From Streptococcus cristatus AS 1.3089 (GTDB lineage Bacteria > Bacillota > Bacilli > Lactobacillales > Streptococcaceae): a stretch of DNA of 64,000 nucleotides. Below the pieces are notes generated by a model, which saw only the letters and a program-made list of their open reading frames with translations, was not told the DNA's origin and ran no database searches. Both the position numbers and the translations under genes were made by a program. This document shows, one piece after another, positions 26,101 to 34,173 of this stretch; position 1 is the stretch's first letter; every line of letters begins with the position of its first letter. The stretch covers positions 379,501 to 443,500 of the forward strand of contig NC_021175.1 of assembly GCF_000385925.1 (NCBI RefSeq). Direction: 5' to 3'.

Positions 26101-27370
26101 ACACCAGGAAATTTTAGCTTATCTTGAAAATCTTCCAATTGGCAAGCGGGTCAGCGTTCGGAGTATTTCAAATTACTTGGGTGTCAGCGACGGAACTGCC
26201 TACCGAGCAATCAAGGAAGCTGAAAATAGAGGAATTGTCGAGACCAGACCCAGAAGTGGGACTGTCCGAGTCAAGTCGAAAAAAGTTGTTTTAGAGCATC
26301 TGACTTATAAGGAGATTGCTGATATTACTGGCTCAGAGGTACTTGCCGGTGAAAAAGGACTAGAAAAAGAATTTAACAAGTTCTCAATCGGAGCGATGAC
26401 CGAGCAAAATATCCTACATTACTTAAATGAAGGCGGTCTTCTTATTGTCGGGGATCGGACGCAGATTCAGATTTTGGCTCTTGAAAATGAGAATGCCGTG
26501 CTGGTAACGGGAGGTTTTGAAGTCGATCCAGAGGTTTTAAAACTGGCCAATCGCATTGAAATTCCCGTCCTAAGAACCAAGCACGATACCTATACCGTGG
26601 CGACCATGATTAACCGCGCTCTGTCCAATATCCAAATTAAAACTGATATTTTGACGGTAGAACAAGTTTATAGAGCCAGTCACGAATATGGTTTCTTACA
26701 TGACACAGATACAGTTCGTGATTATCTGGACTTGGTTCGTCGTAATCGGACCAGTCGTTTTCCAGTCGTTAATCAGCATCAAATGCTGGTTGGTGTCGTG
26801 ACGATGCGGGATGCGGGAGATAAGTCTCCTTTGACCACCTTGGACAGGGTGATGACTCGCACGATTTTCATGACTGGACTATCGGCGAATATTGCCAATA
26901 TCAGTCAGCGCATGATTGCAGAGGATTTTGAGATGATTCCGGTGGTACGTGGCAATCAGACTCTCCTTGGAGTGATTACACGTCGGGATATTATGGAGAA
27001 AATGAGTCGCTCACAGATTTCCAGTTTGCCGACCTTCAGCGAGCAGGTGAGTCAGAAGATTCATCGCCAAGAGGATGTTTTTTCTTTCACTGTCGAGCCT
27101 TTCATGCTGGAGCAAAATAGGGTCTTGGCTAATGGCGTCCTGACTGAAATTATCACTCGGATTACGCAGCAGTTGATGACAAGAAGCGGCCGCAGCTTGA
27201 TCGTCGATCAGATGATGATCCATTTCTTTCAAGCAGTTCAAATTGATGATGTCCTGCAGATTCGGCCCCGCATTATTCATCAAACGCGGCGAACAGCAGT
27301 GATTGACTATGATATCTACTTAGATTCGCTATTCGTTGCCAAAGCGACGATTACTGTAAAAATTAATTAG
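26093..27370 (+). CDS. spxR: CBS-HotDog transcription factor SpxR
   Basis: 425-residue regulator: N-terminal winged helix (KRVSVRSISNYLGVSDGTAYR), a DRTGG-like domain (GGLLIVGDRTQIQILAL), two CBS repeats (about 195-310) that usually sense adenosyl nucleotides, and a C-terminal HotDog domain. This layout is that of SpxR, which in S. pneumoniae and S. sanguinis-group species supports expression of the pyruvate oxidase gene spxB and so H2O2 output. The start ATG follows AAGGAG within the end of the GNAT gene; a longer upstream frame was rejected. Confidence 0.9.
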   Translation: MSKHQEILAYLENLPIGKRVSVRSISNYLGVSDGTAYRAIKEAENRGIVETRPRSGTVRVKSKKVVLEHLTYKEIADITGSEVLAGEKGLEKEFNKFSIGAMTEQNILHYLNEGGLLIVGDRTQIQILALENENAVLVTGGFEVDPEVLKLANRIEIPVLRTKHDTYTVATMINRALSNIQIKTDILTVEQVYRASHEYGFLHDTDTVRDYLDLVRRNRTSRFPVVNQHQMLVGVVTMRDAGDKSPLTTLDRVMTRTIFMTGLSANIANISQRMIAEDFEMIPVVRGNQTLLGVITRRDIMEKMSRSQISSLPTFSEQVSQKIHRQEDVFSFTVEPFMLEQNRVLANGVLTEIITRITQQLMTRSGRSLIVDQMMIHFFQAVQIDDVLQIRPRIIHQTRRTAVIDYDIYLDSLFVAKATITVKIN

Positions 27371-27383
27371 TAAAGAGGTTATA

Positions 27384-28241
27384 ATGATTACTATAAAATC
27401 ACAACGTGAAATTGATTTAATGGACAAGAGCGGAGATTTTCTGGCTTCTGTTCATATCGGTCTGAGAGACTTGATCAAGCCAGGTATTGACATGTGGGAC
27501 ATTGAAGAATATGTCCGCAAGCGCTGTAAAGAAGACAATGCTTTGCCCCTTCAGATTGGCGTAGAGGGCAGCGTTATGGATTATCCTTATGCGACTTGTT
27601 GTTCCCTCAATGATGAGGTGGCCCATGCCTTTCCTCGCCATCAAAAGTTAGTCGAAGGTGATATCATTAGTGTTGACATGGTTGTCGGTTTAGTAGACAA
27701 GGCTGAGCTGGATGTCTCCAAGCTGGATTTTGACAATGTAGAGCAGATGAAGCAATACACAGAAAACTTCCGTGGCGGTGTCGCAGATTCTTGCTGGGCT
27801 TATGCAGTTGGTCAGATTAGTCCAGAAGCGCAGCAGCTCATGGATGTGACCAAGGAATGTCTCTACCGAGGAATTGCAGCTGCAAAAGTTGGCAATCGCA
27901 TTGGAGACATTGGTGCAGCTATTCAAGAATACGCTGAAAGTCATGGCTACGGAGTGGTGCGTGATTTAGTTGGTCACGGGGTTGGCCCAACCATGCATGA
28001 AGAGCCAATGGTACCACATTATGGCCGTGCAGGACGCGGTTTACGCCTGCGAGAGGGAATGGTTCTGACTGTCGAGCCAATGATCAATACAGGTACATGG
28101 GAAATTGACACGGACTTTGAAACAGGTTGGGCGCATAAAACCCTTGATGGCGGTCTTTCTTGCCAATATGAGCACCAATTTGTCATTACCAAAGATGGTC
28201 CTGTGATTCTAACCAGCCAGGGAGAAGAAGGGACTTATTAA
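27384..28241 (+). CDS. map: Methionine aminopeptidase, type I
   Basis: 285-residue metalloprotease that removes the N-terminal Met from new proteins. Metal ligands appear in ISVDMVV, VADSCWAYAVG, GHGVGPTMHEEP and TVEPMI plus EHQFVIT. Between the first two metal-ligand Asp residues lies an insertion of about 27 residues (AELDVSKLDFDNVEQMKQYT and following) that is absent from E. coli MetAP and characteristic of streptococcal enzymes. AAAGAGG precedes the ATG. It follows spxR by 13 bases, a possible operon. Confidence 0.95.
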   Translation: MITIKSQREIDLMDKSGDFLASVHIGLRDLIKPGIDMWDIEEYVRKRCKEDNALPLQIGVEGSVMDYPYATCCSLNDEVAHAFPRHQKLVEGDIISVDMVVGLVDKAELDVSKLDFDNVEQMKQYTENFRGGVADSCWAYAVGQISPEAQQLMDVTKECLYRGIAAAKVGNRIGDIGAAIQEYAESHGYGVVRDLVGHGVGPTMHEEPMVPHYGRAGRGLRLREGMVLTVEPMINTGTWEIDTDFETGWAHKTLDGGLSCQYEHQFVITKDGPVILTSQGEEGTY

Positions 28242-28249
28242 GCATAGAG

Positions 28250-28273
28250 GGCTGGGCTTGTCCCAGCCTTTTT
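28250..28273 (+). terminator. Terminator after map
   Basis: GGCTGGG (28250-28256) pairs with CCCAGCC (28262-28268), then TTTTT. Confidence 0.88.
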
Positions 28274-28288
28274 GAATAGGAGAGAGAT

Positions 28289-29209
28289 GTGACAGGATTC
28301 ATCAAAAAGATAAGAGAAAATGAGTTTCTCAGAGCTTTTTTCCATTTTTATCAGGCATCGGAGGCAGATATTACCAGTATTGCTGTGGCCTACTATTTTC
28401 TGATTTCGATTTTTCCCTTGTTATTGATTGCGGCAAATATTCTGCCTTATTTTCAGATTCGGCCAGATGAGCTCTTGGTCGCGCTGAAAGATTTACTGCC
28501 AGAATCATTGTATCTGACGATCGCCAAGGTTGTCCGAGATGTGCTAACCAAGCCTTCGACAGGTTTGCTGAGTATTTCTATCCTATCTGCCCTCTGGACT
28601 TTTTCCCAGAGTATGACTTTTCTGCAAAAGGCTTTTAATAAATGCTATGGTACGAAGCAAGGGCGGGGTCTTATCTGGGAGCGGATCTTTGCTTTTATCA
28701 TGAGTCTAGGTTTGCAAGTCCTACTAGGCTTGTCGCTCGGTTTGACCATATTCGGTCGAATGCTGGTTGGGATTCTTTATAATTACTGGCAGTTTGACCG
28801 TGGCCTCTACCAGCAGTTGCTGACCATGACAGAGCCTACAATTTACTTGATGCTCTTTCTTTCGCTGATTCTGCTTTATTTTTCTTTACCCAATGTGAAG
28901 ATTCCCAAAATCCGCTATGTGCTACCAGGTGCGATCTTGGTTCTTGTTATCATTTATAGCCTCATGAACCTTTTTACTGTTTATATTGAAGCTTATCTAG
29001 ATCGCTTTTTAGATGTGCGTTTTGTCGGCTCAGTGGTGGTTGTGATTATCATGTTTTGGTTTATCCTGATTGCCAAGGTGCTAATCGTCGGTGCTGTCCT
29101 CAATGCAAGCATCCAAAGTCGCTTTGTATCGCACTTTGAAAGCCGTAGTGGTGAGTTTATTTTGAGATTTGATGACGAAGGACAAGCAGATATGGATACA
29201 GATATATAA
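28289..29209 (+). CDS. YihY/BrkB-family membrane protein
   Basis: 306-residue polytopic protein with six hydrophobic segments and the YihY core SIAVAYYFLISIFPLLL near the N-terminus and TFSQSMTFLQKAFNKCY in the middle. The family was once annotated as ribonuclease BN, which is not supported for this protein; its function is unsettled. The start is GTG at 28289 after AGGAGAG; an overlapping ATG is followed at once by a stop. Confidence 0.88.
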   Translation: MTGFIKKIRENEFLRAFFHFYQASEADITSIAVAYYFLISIFPLLLIAANILPYFQIRPDELLVALKDLLPESLYLTIAKVVRDVLTKPSTGLLSISILSALWTFSQSMTFLQKAFNKCYGTKQGRGLIWERIFAFIMSLGLQVLLGLSLGLTIFGRMLVGILYNYWQFDRGLYQQLLTMTEPTIYLMLFLSLILLYFSLPNVKIPKIRYVLPGAILVLVIIYSLMNLFTVYIEAYLDRFLDVRFVGSVVVVIIMFWFILIAKVLIVGAVLNASIQSRFVSHFESRSGEFILRFDDEGQADMDTDI

Positions 29210-29218
29210 TAGGTGAAA

Positions 29219-29258
29219 GAGGAGAATTAAAGTATAATTTATACATTTCTATTCTCCA
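29219..29258. repeat. Inverted repeat after yihY
   Basis: GAGGAGAAT and ATTCTCC bracket an inner GTATAA/TTATAC repeat. No T run follows, so it is not an obvious terminator; it could be an RNA hairpin that blocks decay or a binding site. Confidence 0.45.
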
Positions 29259-29346
29259 TCTGATAATAGCCTAGCCTTTCTATTAGCTGTTTAGGGGGTG
29301 TTGCAGAAGACAGATATGAGTTTCAAATTGGAATGACCAGAGGAGT

Positions 29347-29373
29347 AAGGGGAGGGGAAGACACTCCCCTTTT
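29347..29373 (+). terminator. Hairpin terminator in the yihY-hypothetical gap
   Basis: AAGGGGAG (29347-29354) pairs with CTCCCCTT (29364-29371), then TT. It is followed directly by a promoter, so it insulates the accessory genes from yihY. Confidence 0.7.
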
Positions 29374-29375
29374 AT

Positions 29376-29383
29376 GGTATAAT
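29376..29383 (+). promoter_or_regulatory. Extended -10 promoter of the accessory gene group
   Basis: TGGTATAAT-type box ending at 29383, immediately after the terminator hairpin. It is flanked by copies of TTGGAATGA (29328-29336) and its reverse complement TCATTCCAA (29412-29420), and by the local palindrome TTTGGAA...TTCCAAA (29404-29421), which could be operator sites. Confidence 0.55.
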
Positions 29384-29512
29384 GGGACAATGACATTTTT
29401 CTGTTTGGAAATCATTCCAAAATAGATTCAAAAGCTAACGAATTGTCCAAATCAGAATAAAGGAAAAGTCAAGAGTATTTCAAACAAAAATATGGTAAAT
29501 AGGGGGAGAAAA

Positions 29513-30613
29513 ATGAAGAAAGTACTAACAATGGTCGGATTCGTCCTGTTGGGTGTTCTGCTTCTATGGGGTTATCATAGTTATCAACAATCAGAGCAGG
29601 ATAAACAAGAACGCCAACAATCAGAGCAGGCCAAGCAAGAACGCCAAAAATATGAGAATATGGATTACTATACAGGGAAATGGGAAATTGATTCGTATGA
29701 GTTTTTAGAAGATGGCAGGGGCGTGGCCGTGCATTGGAAGTCTCTGACTCCAGAAGAAGATCGATTGTTTGCCAAATACAATCCAGAGGTGGCTGAGAAT
29801 TTTTTAGGCGTTCATGGAGCTTCCAATCAACGCTATATTGTTCGTGATTATTTCCATAATTCTACCTATAGAGGGACACAAAAATTACCAAAAGAGGATC
29901 CCGAAGTTTATTATGCCATGTCCATCTATCGAATAGGTGATCGAAAATTGGAAGGTAGTCAGCTCGATATTTATAAACTTGTAGAGGACTATAACCCTGA
30001 TTATATACCCGAGAAAACTGGTGGTATTATCGAAAAGGATGGTAAGGATTATATACCGTTACAAGTATACAAACGAGGATGGGAGCTATCACAGAAAAAA
30101 CAATTATGGCTGAACTTAGAAACCAAACAAATTGATTGGGAAGATACAAAAATACAACAGTTTCCTAAATCACCGTCGGTAGATTTAGGTCCTTTAAAGG
30201 ACAAAATGGAAGAAATGACAGTAATGTTTGGAACAACTACTGTATTCGATAAGTTTTATCAAAATCAACTTTCCTTTCATCAGGATGTATTGAAGGGAAG
30301 TGTTTTGGAGACAGCTGCGCCTAAAGTTTATCAATTATTAAGTAAGCAAGATTCACAGTTTTATCTCCTAATTGATTCTAAGATATATAACCATGAGGTT
30401 TATGGAGATGTTCCACAGTTTCTTGATTTGTATCAGCTTTTTGTCCCAGCCAATACGAATCTTTACGAAGGGCTGACGATTCCAGCTGAACTCAGTAAGG
30501 ATGATCAAGAGCATTCAGTTAATAGCAAAGAAGAGTTTGACTTGTATTACGATGTTGCTAAAGACCGCGAACTGAACAAACAACGTCGAATATTGGTTGA
30601 AAAAGGAGAATAA
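29513..30613 (+). CDS. Membrane-anchored hypothetical protein
   Basis: 366-residue protein of unknown function. One hydrophobic segment at about residues 5-21 (no lipobox Cys) anchors it, followed by two back-to-back 10-residue repeats (QQSEQDKQER, QQSEQAKQER) encoded by a 30-bp tandem duplication, then a large probably extracellular domain. The segment DIYKLVEDYNPDYI...GKDYIPL...KKQLWLNLETKQI has a similar order of residues in the next protein, so the two look like distant paralogues. AGGGGGAGAAAA gives the start at 29513. Confidence 0.75.
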   Translation: MKKVLTMVGFVLLGVLLLWGYHSYQQSEQDKQERQQSEQAKQERQKYENMDYYTGKWEIDSYEFLEDGRGVAVHWKSLTPEEDRLFAKYNPEVAENFLGVHGASNQRYIVRDYFHNSTYRGTQKLPKEDPEVYYAMSIYRIGDRKLEGSQLDIYKLVEDYNPDYIPEKTGGIIEKDGKDYIPLQVYKRGWELSQKKQLWLNLETKQIDWEDTKIQQFPKSPSVDLGPLKDKMEEMTVMFGTTTVFDKFYQNQLSFHQDVLKGSVLETAAPKVYQLLSKQDSQFYLLIDSKIYNHEVYGDVPQFLDLYQLFVPANTNLYEGLTIPAELSKDDQEHSVNSKEEFDLYYDVAKDRELNKQRRILVEKGE

Positions 30614-30666
30614 GAGGGCGATTAGCTCTATCCTTTCAAAGTCAAATAAAGGAGGATTTTTACCAA

Positions 30667-31575
30667 ATGAAATACCTAAAGACTCTCAGCTTCCGAACTA
30701 AGGTGTTTGTGGGCTTGCTTCTAGTTTCTTTGGTGGGCTATGGTGTCTATTCCTATACCTGGCCCATATATGTCCAGTGGCAGGAAGACCATGAGGTATT
30801 GATAGTCAAAACAGAGGTGGAGCGTATCGAAACCTTTGGTTCCCAGAACCGTTATGTTTATTATAAAACAAGAGACTCAGTGACTCCAGATGTTTTATCT
30901 AACCATTATGTCATGAAGACTGCCAAACTTGTTGGTAGAGAAAGTAATCAACCAGTCGAGTTATCATTTGATGTGTATGATCTCAACCATTTAGAGAACC
31001 CACCAAAGACGATTGATGTAGTCAAACTGGTTCAAAGCTATGATGAAAGTTATAAGTTAGACTTTCAGGCAAGAAGAGGCTATACTGATGGGGGAAAGGA
31101 TTATATCGTTCTTTCTTTAGTGAATAAGGAGAATAAGGAAGATAAGAAGGAGGTTGCTTTGGATGTGGATTCTGAACAGATAGTGCCAGCTCTACCTACA
31201 GATAAAACAGATTCCAAACGATCTGCCTTCTCTTTTACTTATACTAATTTGGATGATATAGCCACTGAATACGGCTTCATACCCACTTACGATTTAGCCT
31301 ACAGTAATGATTCAAAAGTGAGAGAAGATACTAATATAAACTTTATTAGGGACTACCCCGAATATTATAAGGCTATGGAGGGAGCCGCTAATATAGTAGT
31401 AAGAAAAGGAGCCTATTATGATCCGGAAGCTATTTTCCAAGATATGCGGCATTGGTTTGCGCCGGTCGGTCAGGATAAGCTAGATGTTGTTGGGATAGAT
31501 CCTAAAACAAAGGAAGAGACTCCGCTCAACAGTTTCCAAGAGTATCAGGAATGGTATGAGAAACACGTAAAATAG
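30667..31575 (+). CDS. Membrane-anchored hypothetical protein, paralogue-like
   Basis: 302-residue protein of unknown function with one N-terminal membrane segment (about residues 12-30, VFVGLLLVSLVGYGVYSY) and a long outside domain. It shares with the preceding protein the order KLV...Y...Y, GGKDYI.L and KK...L.....QI. The C-terminus (FQEYQEWYEKHVK) also recalls the other's end. AAAGGAGGATTT supplies the ribosome site. An immunity or surface role is possible but cannot be shown from sequence. Confidence 0.72.
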   Translation: MKYLKTLSFRTKVFVGLLLVSLVGYGVYSYTWPIYVQWQEDHEVLIVKTEVERIETFGSQNRYVYYKTRDSVTPDVLSNHYVMKTAKLVGRESNQPVELSFDVYDLNHLENPPKTIDVVKLVQSYDESYKLDFQARRGYTDGGKDYIVLSLVNKENKEDKKEVALDVDSEQIVPALPTDKTDSKRSAFSFTYTNLDDIATEYGFIPTYDLAYSNDSKVREDTNINFIRDYPEYYKAMEGAANIVVRKGAYYDPEAIFQDMRHWFAPVGQDKLDVVGIDPKTKEETPLNSFQEYQEWYEKHVK

Positions 31576-31682
31576 ATTTGGAAGGACTCCACCAGGGCTT
31601 GGAGACTGTCAAAAGTGTGGGCAAGAATGTTTCTGATTTTTTCCATGGTGGTCTGAAAGCAGCCTCATCCTTGTTTGGATAA
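31563..31682 (+). pseudogene. Remnant of the C-terminus of an unknown gene
   Basis: A short open stretch with no start codon or ribosome site. It translates from about 31575 as IDLEGLHQGLETVKSVGKNV, continuing with SDFFHGGLKAASSLFG and a stop at 31680-31682. The amphipathic, Gly/Val/Ser-rich pattern looks like a protein tail, so this is probably the remains of a deleted gene. Its identity is not known. Confidence 0.45.
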
Positions 31683-31695
31683 TAGGAGAAAATAA

Positions 31696-32520
31696 ATGGA
31701 TAAGATACAAAAAGATATTAATGATGCACTTGAAACAGCACGAAGATTAAGCTTAGTAAAGGCGATTTTTGGACTATCTCTATATTCTCTTATGGTTATG
31801 ATTGGTACGTCTTTACCGATAAGTTTATTTCGAATGGCTAGTGAAGCTGGGTATGACCCAGCTATTCCACTGACCTCAATGGTTACACAGCTAACATCAG
31901 TGGAAAAAGGGCTCATTCCCCCAGATAGTTTCTTTGGCTTTCTATTTTTTCTTTGTTGCGGTCATTTTACTTGTTTTTATATTATTTCTAAAAGAAATCG
32001 CATTAAAGCCTATTTAATGACTCAGATTTTTCAATTGTTTTTGCTCGTAATTACATATTATAGTTGGTTTGTAGCCATCTTGTATTTAATCCCTCTAGTA
32101 GCAGTTCGTATCGTTTACTGGATTGGGTTTGTCTTATCACTGATTTACCTTATCTATATCCTTGTTACAAAGCAACGCGCTAGAAAGGATTATTTCTCCT
32201 CAGAATATTATAAAAATTTTTTGAATGTGATTTTATTCTTATGGTTGTTGATGTATGGAATCAACCTCTTTACTCACGGGCTTAATCATTTCCTAGCGTA
32301 TCTCTTGCTTGCTTTATTACCTATTGCACCTATTTTACTAGGACTATTTTTGGTATCATTTTTCAAGTCCAATGTAGTAACGCTAGAGAACTTGAATGCA
32401 GTCAATAAAAACCAAGAGAAATACCGTGAGGAATATGGTTATACCATCGAAGAATGGTATGGGAAAAAGTCAAAAATGTATAAGGAATATATTAAGAAGC
32501 AACGAGGCATTAGTAAATAA
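31696..32520 (+). CDS. Multi-spanning membrane protein, unknown
   Basis: 274-residue protein with about six hydrophobic segments (near residues 20-40, 77-95, 103-124, 127-155, 175-193 and 200-225) between a charged N-terminus (MDKIQKDINDALETARR) and a charged C-terminal tail (EEWYGKKSKMYKEYIKKQRG). No family recognised. TAGGAGAAAATAA precedes the ATG. It lies between two gene remnants in the accessory island. Confidence 0.75.
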   Translation: MDKIQKDINDALETARRLSLVKAIFGLSLYSLMVMIGTSLPISLFRMASEAGYDPAIPLTSMVTQLTSVEKGLIPPDSFFGFLFFLCCGHFTCFYIISKRNRIKAYLMTQIFQLFLLVITYYSWFVAILYLIPLVAVRIVYWIGFVLSLIYLIYILVTKQRARKDYFSSEYYKNFLNVILFLWLLMYGINLFTHGLNHFLAYLLLALLPIAPILLGLFLVSFFKSNVVTLENLNAVNKNQEKYREEYGYTIEEWYGKKSKMYKEYIKKQRGISK

Positions 32521-32538
32521 CTATCTATCCCAAGCTTT

Positions 32539-32566
32539 CCACCTGAGTTGCCTTCAGGTGGTTTTT
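32539..32566 (+). terminator. Terminator after the membrane protein gene
   Basis: CCACCTGA pairs with TCAGGTGG around GTTGCCT, followed by TTTTT. Confidence 0.85.
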
Positions 32567-32586
32567 CTATGCTCTTCTCATGCCGA

Positions 32587-32718
32587 TTTGATATTGTAGT
32601 ATTACATGATGTGAGCAATAAGGCTGCGCTAATGGATTTTAAAGGTGAAGACTATACTCGAGAGAATCTAGCTAGCGATTGTACTGACCTTTATCAAATA
32701 TATCAAGAGGTTGCTTAA
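32587..32718 (+). pseudogene. Gene remnant, C-terminal 43 codons
   Basis: An open stretch reading FDIVVLHDVSNKAALMDFKG, then EDYTRENLASDCTDLYQIYQ and a stop, with no start, no ribosome site and a terminator just upstream. The codon choice looks protein-like. It is probably the tail of a lost accessory gene. The source gene is not recognised. Confidence 0.45.
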
Positions 32719-32763
32719 CAAGCAATCAGCTAGCCTTCCCAGTATCTATTTCTAACAAAAATT

Positions 32764-32794
32764 GAGGCTAAGACCTTTTCCTAGCCTCTTTTTT
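32764..32794 (+). terminator. Terminator closing the accessory island
   Basis: GAGGCTA (32764-32770) pairs with TAGCCTC (32782-32788), followed by TTTTTT. Confidence 0.85.
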
Positions 32795-32879
32795 GATGGT
32801 GTAGATAAGGGAAAGGCAGAAAGACTTCTGTGCGGAGGTTTAGTTTTATATAGAATTTTTCTAAGATAAGTATTTCTAA

Positions 32880-32909
32880 AGATTTTTATTGCATTTGCAA
32901 TAAAAATCT
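32880..32909. promoter_or_regulatory. 30-bp perfect palindrome, probable MarR operator
   Basis: AGATTTTTATTGCA at 32880-32893 is the exact reverse complement of TGCAATAAAAATCT at 32896-32909, with a TT centre. It covers the -35 box and most of the spacer of the marR promoter, so a bound dimer would block RNA polymerase. Autoregulation by the adjacent MarR protein is inferred. Confidence 0.75.
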
Positions 32910-32917
32910 GCTATAAT
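32889..32917 (+). promoter_or_regulatory. Promoter of marR-B3/4 operon
   Basis: TTGCAT (32889-32894), 17-bp spacer, TATAAT (32912-32917). Confidence 0.8.
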
Positions 32918-32936
32918 ATCTTCAGAAGGAGGAGGT

Positions 32937-33386
32937 ATGTCAATTTTACGTGAGATTGGAATCATTGCTCGGGCTTTGGATTCCATCGCTAATATTGAGT
33001 TTCGTGACATAGATTTGGCGCGGGGGCAGTATCTCTATCTGGTGCGGATTGCGGAGAATCCTGGGATTATCCAGGAGGAGCTGTCAGACTTGCTCAAGGT
33101 AGATCGCTCGACGGTGGCTCGATCGGTCAAGAAGCTAGAAAGTAAAGGTTTATTGGAACAGCGGCCAGCAGCCAATAACCGCAAGAACAAGGAATGGTTC
33201 GTTACCGAGAAGGGGGCAGCCCTCTATCCTTTTATCCTAGCGGAAAACGAATATTCGGAGCAGGTTTCGTTGGAAAATTTTTCAGAAAACGAGCGGAAAG
33301 AGTTAGAGAAGTTACTGGTTCGCGTCCGAGAGAATATTACCAAGGACTGGGAGCTGGTCAAAAAAGGTCAGAAAAGAAATTATTGA
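32937..33386 (+). CDS. MarR-family transcriptional regulator
   Basis: 149-residue winged-helix regulator. The DNA-binding core is ENPGIIQEELSDLLKVDRSTVARSVKKLESKGLLEQ (read as helix-turn-helix near residues 42-75), followed by the beta wing with RPAANNRKNKEWFVTEKG. Helices at both ends would form the dimer. A perfect palindrome covers its promoter, and AGGAGGAGG gives a strong ribosome site. It is 8 bases from the B3/4-domain gene, which it probably controls. The inducer is unknown. Confidence 0.9.
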   Translation: MSILREIGIIARALDSIANIEFRDIDLARGQYLYLVRIAENPGIIQEELSDLLKVDRSTVARSVKKLESKGLLEQRPAANNRKNKEWFVTEKGAALYPFILAENEYSEQVSLENFSENERKELEKLLVRVRENITKDWELVKKGQKRNY

Positions 33387-33394
33387 GGTAGTAC

Positions 33395-34102
33395 ATGAAA
33401 ATTGCAGTTGAAAATGAGTTTTGGGCTTTGTTTCCAGAAGCTCAGATTAGTGTTTTAGTGGTCAAGGGACTGGATAATAGAGTGGATGAAAGTAAGGATC
33501 CTTATTTCAAATCCCTGCTGGATAAGGGAGCCAAGCGAGCAGCAGACTTTATTCCAGATGAGAACTTCACTCAGAACGATGTCATTCAGGAGTGGCGGCA
33601 GGCTTTCAGCCAATTCAAGACCAAAAAAGGAGCGCGCTCCTCTATCGAAGCCCTGCTCAAGCGGGTCAGTCAAGGACGGGAATTCAACCCAATCAATCCT
33701 TTAGTAGATATTTATAATAGCGTTTCCCTCTCTTATGCTGTTCCTTGTGGCGGTGAGGATTTGGACAAAATTGTCGGCGGTCTTTATCTAGGAAAAGCCA
33801 AGGGTGGCGAAGCATTTTTCCCACTGGGAGCTGAGACTGATGCACCAGCTTTACCTGAAGAAATCATCTACTATGATGATGAGGGAGCGGTCTGCCGTTG
33901 CCTTAACTGGCGAGAAGCGCAACGAACCATGCTGACAGAAGAGACCAAGGACGCCATCTTGGTTATCGAGGCCATCAATGGAGAGCAGGCGGCGCGTGCC
34001 CAAGCAGCTATGACGGAACTTCAGACTCTGATTGAGGACTATTTTGGGGTTAAGGGTGATATTACCCACCTGACAGCTGAAAATCCAAGCTTGGAAGTCT
34101 AA
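33395..34102 (+). CDS. B3/B4 tRNA-binding-domain protein
   Basis: 235-residue stand-alone B3/B4 domain, the fold used for editing in the phenylalanyl-tRNA synthetase beta subunit. Family blocks are FNPINPLVDIYNSVSLSYAVP, GGEDLDKIVG and CRCLNWREAQRTMLTEET. Free-standing versions are common in Firmicutes with no agreed function; they may act on tRNA or amino-acid-related ligands. It follows marR by 8 bases and ends before a terminator. Confidence 0.88.
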   Translation: MKIAVENEFWALFPEAQISVLVVKGLDNRVDESKDPYFKSLLDKGAKRAADFIPDENFTQNDVIQEWRQAFSQFKTKKGARSSIEALLKRVSQGREFNPINPLVDIYNSVSLSYAVPCGGEDLDKIVGGLYLGKAKGGEAFFPLGAETDAPALPEEIIYYDDEGAVCRCLNWREAQRTMLTEETKDAILVIEAINGEQAARAQAAMTELQTLIEDYFGVKGDITHLTAENPSLEV

Positions 34103-34112
34103 AAATAAAAAT

Positions 34113-34146
34113 ATCTGGATCAGAAATATCTGGTCCAGATGTTTTT
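34113..34146 (+). terminator. Terminator after the B3/4 gene
   Basis: ATCTGGA (34113-34119) pairs with TCCAGAT (34134-34140), then GTTTTTG. Confidence 0.82.
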
Positions 34147-34173
34147 GTTTGGGGGAAATAGGCTGCTCTATTC

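Noticed and set aside
29580..29650. CRISPR-like repeat
   Set aside because: Only two adjacent copies without spacers, inside a coding frame.
31563..32718. Type VII secretion effector remnants
   Set aside because: The Gly/Ser-rich tail pattern suggested it, but the fragments are too short and no type VII gene is in the window; reported only as unidentified remnants.
32820..32850. Partial fourth copy of the 177-bp repeat
   Set aside because: Only a short stretch (CTGTGCGGAGGT) matches, which may be chance.
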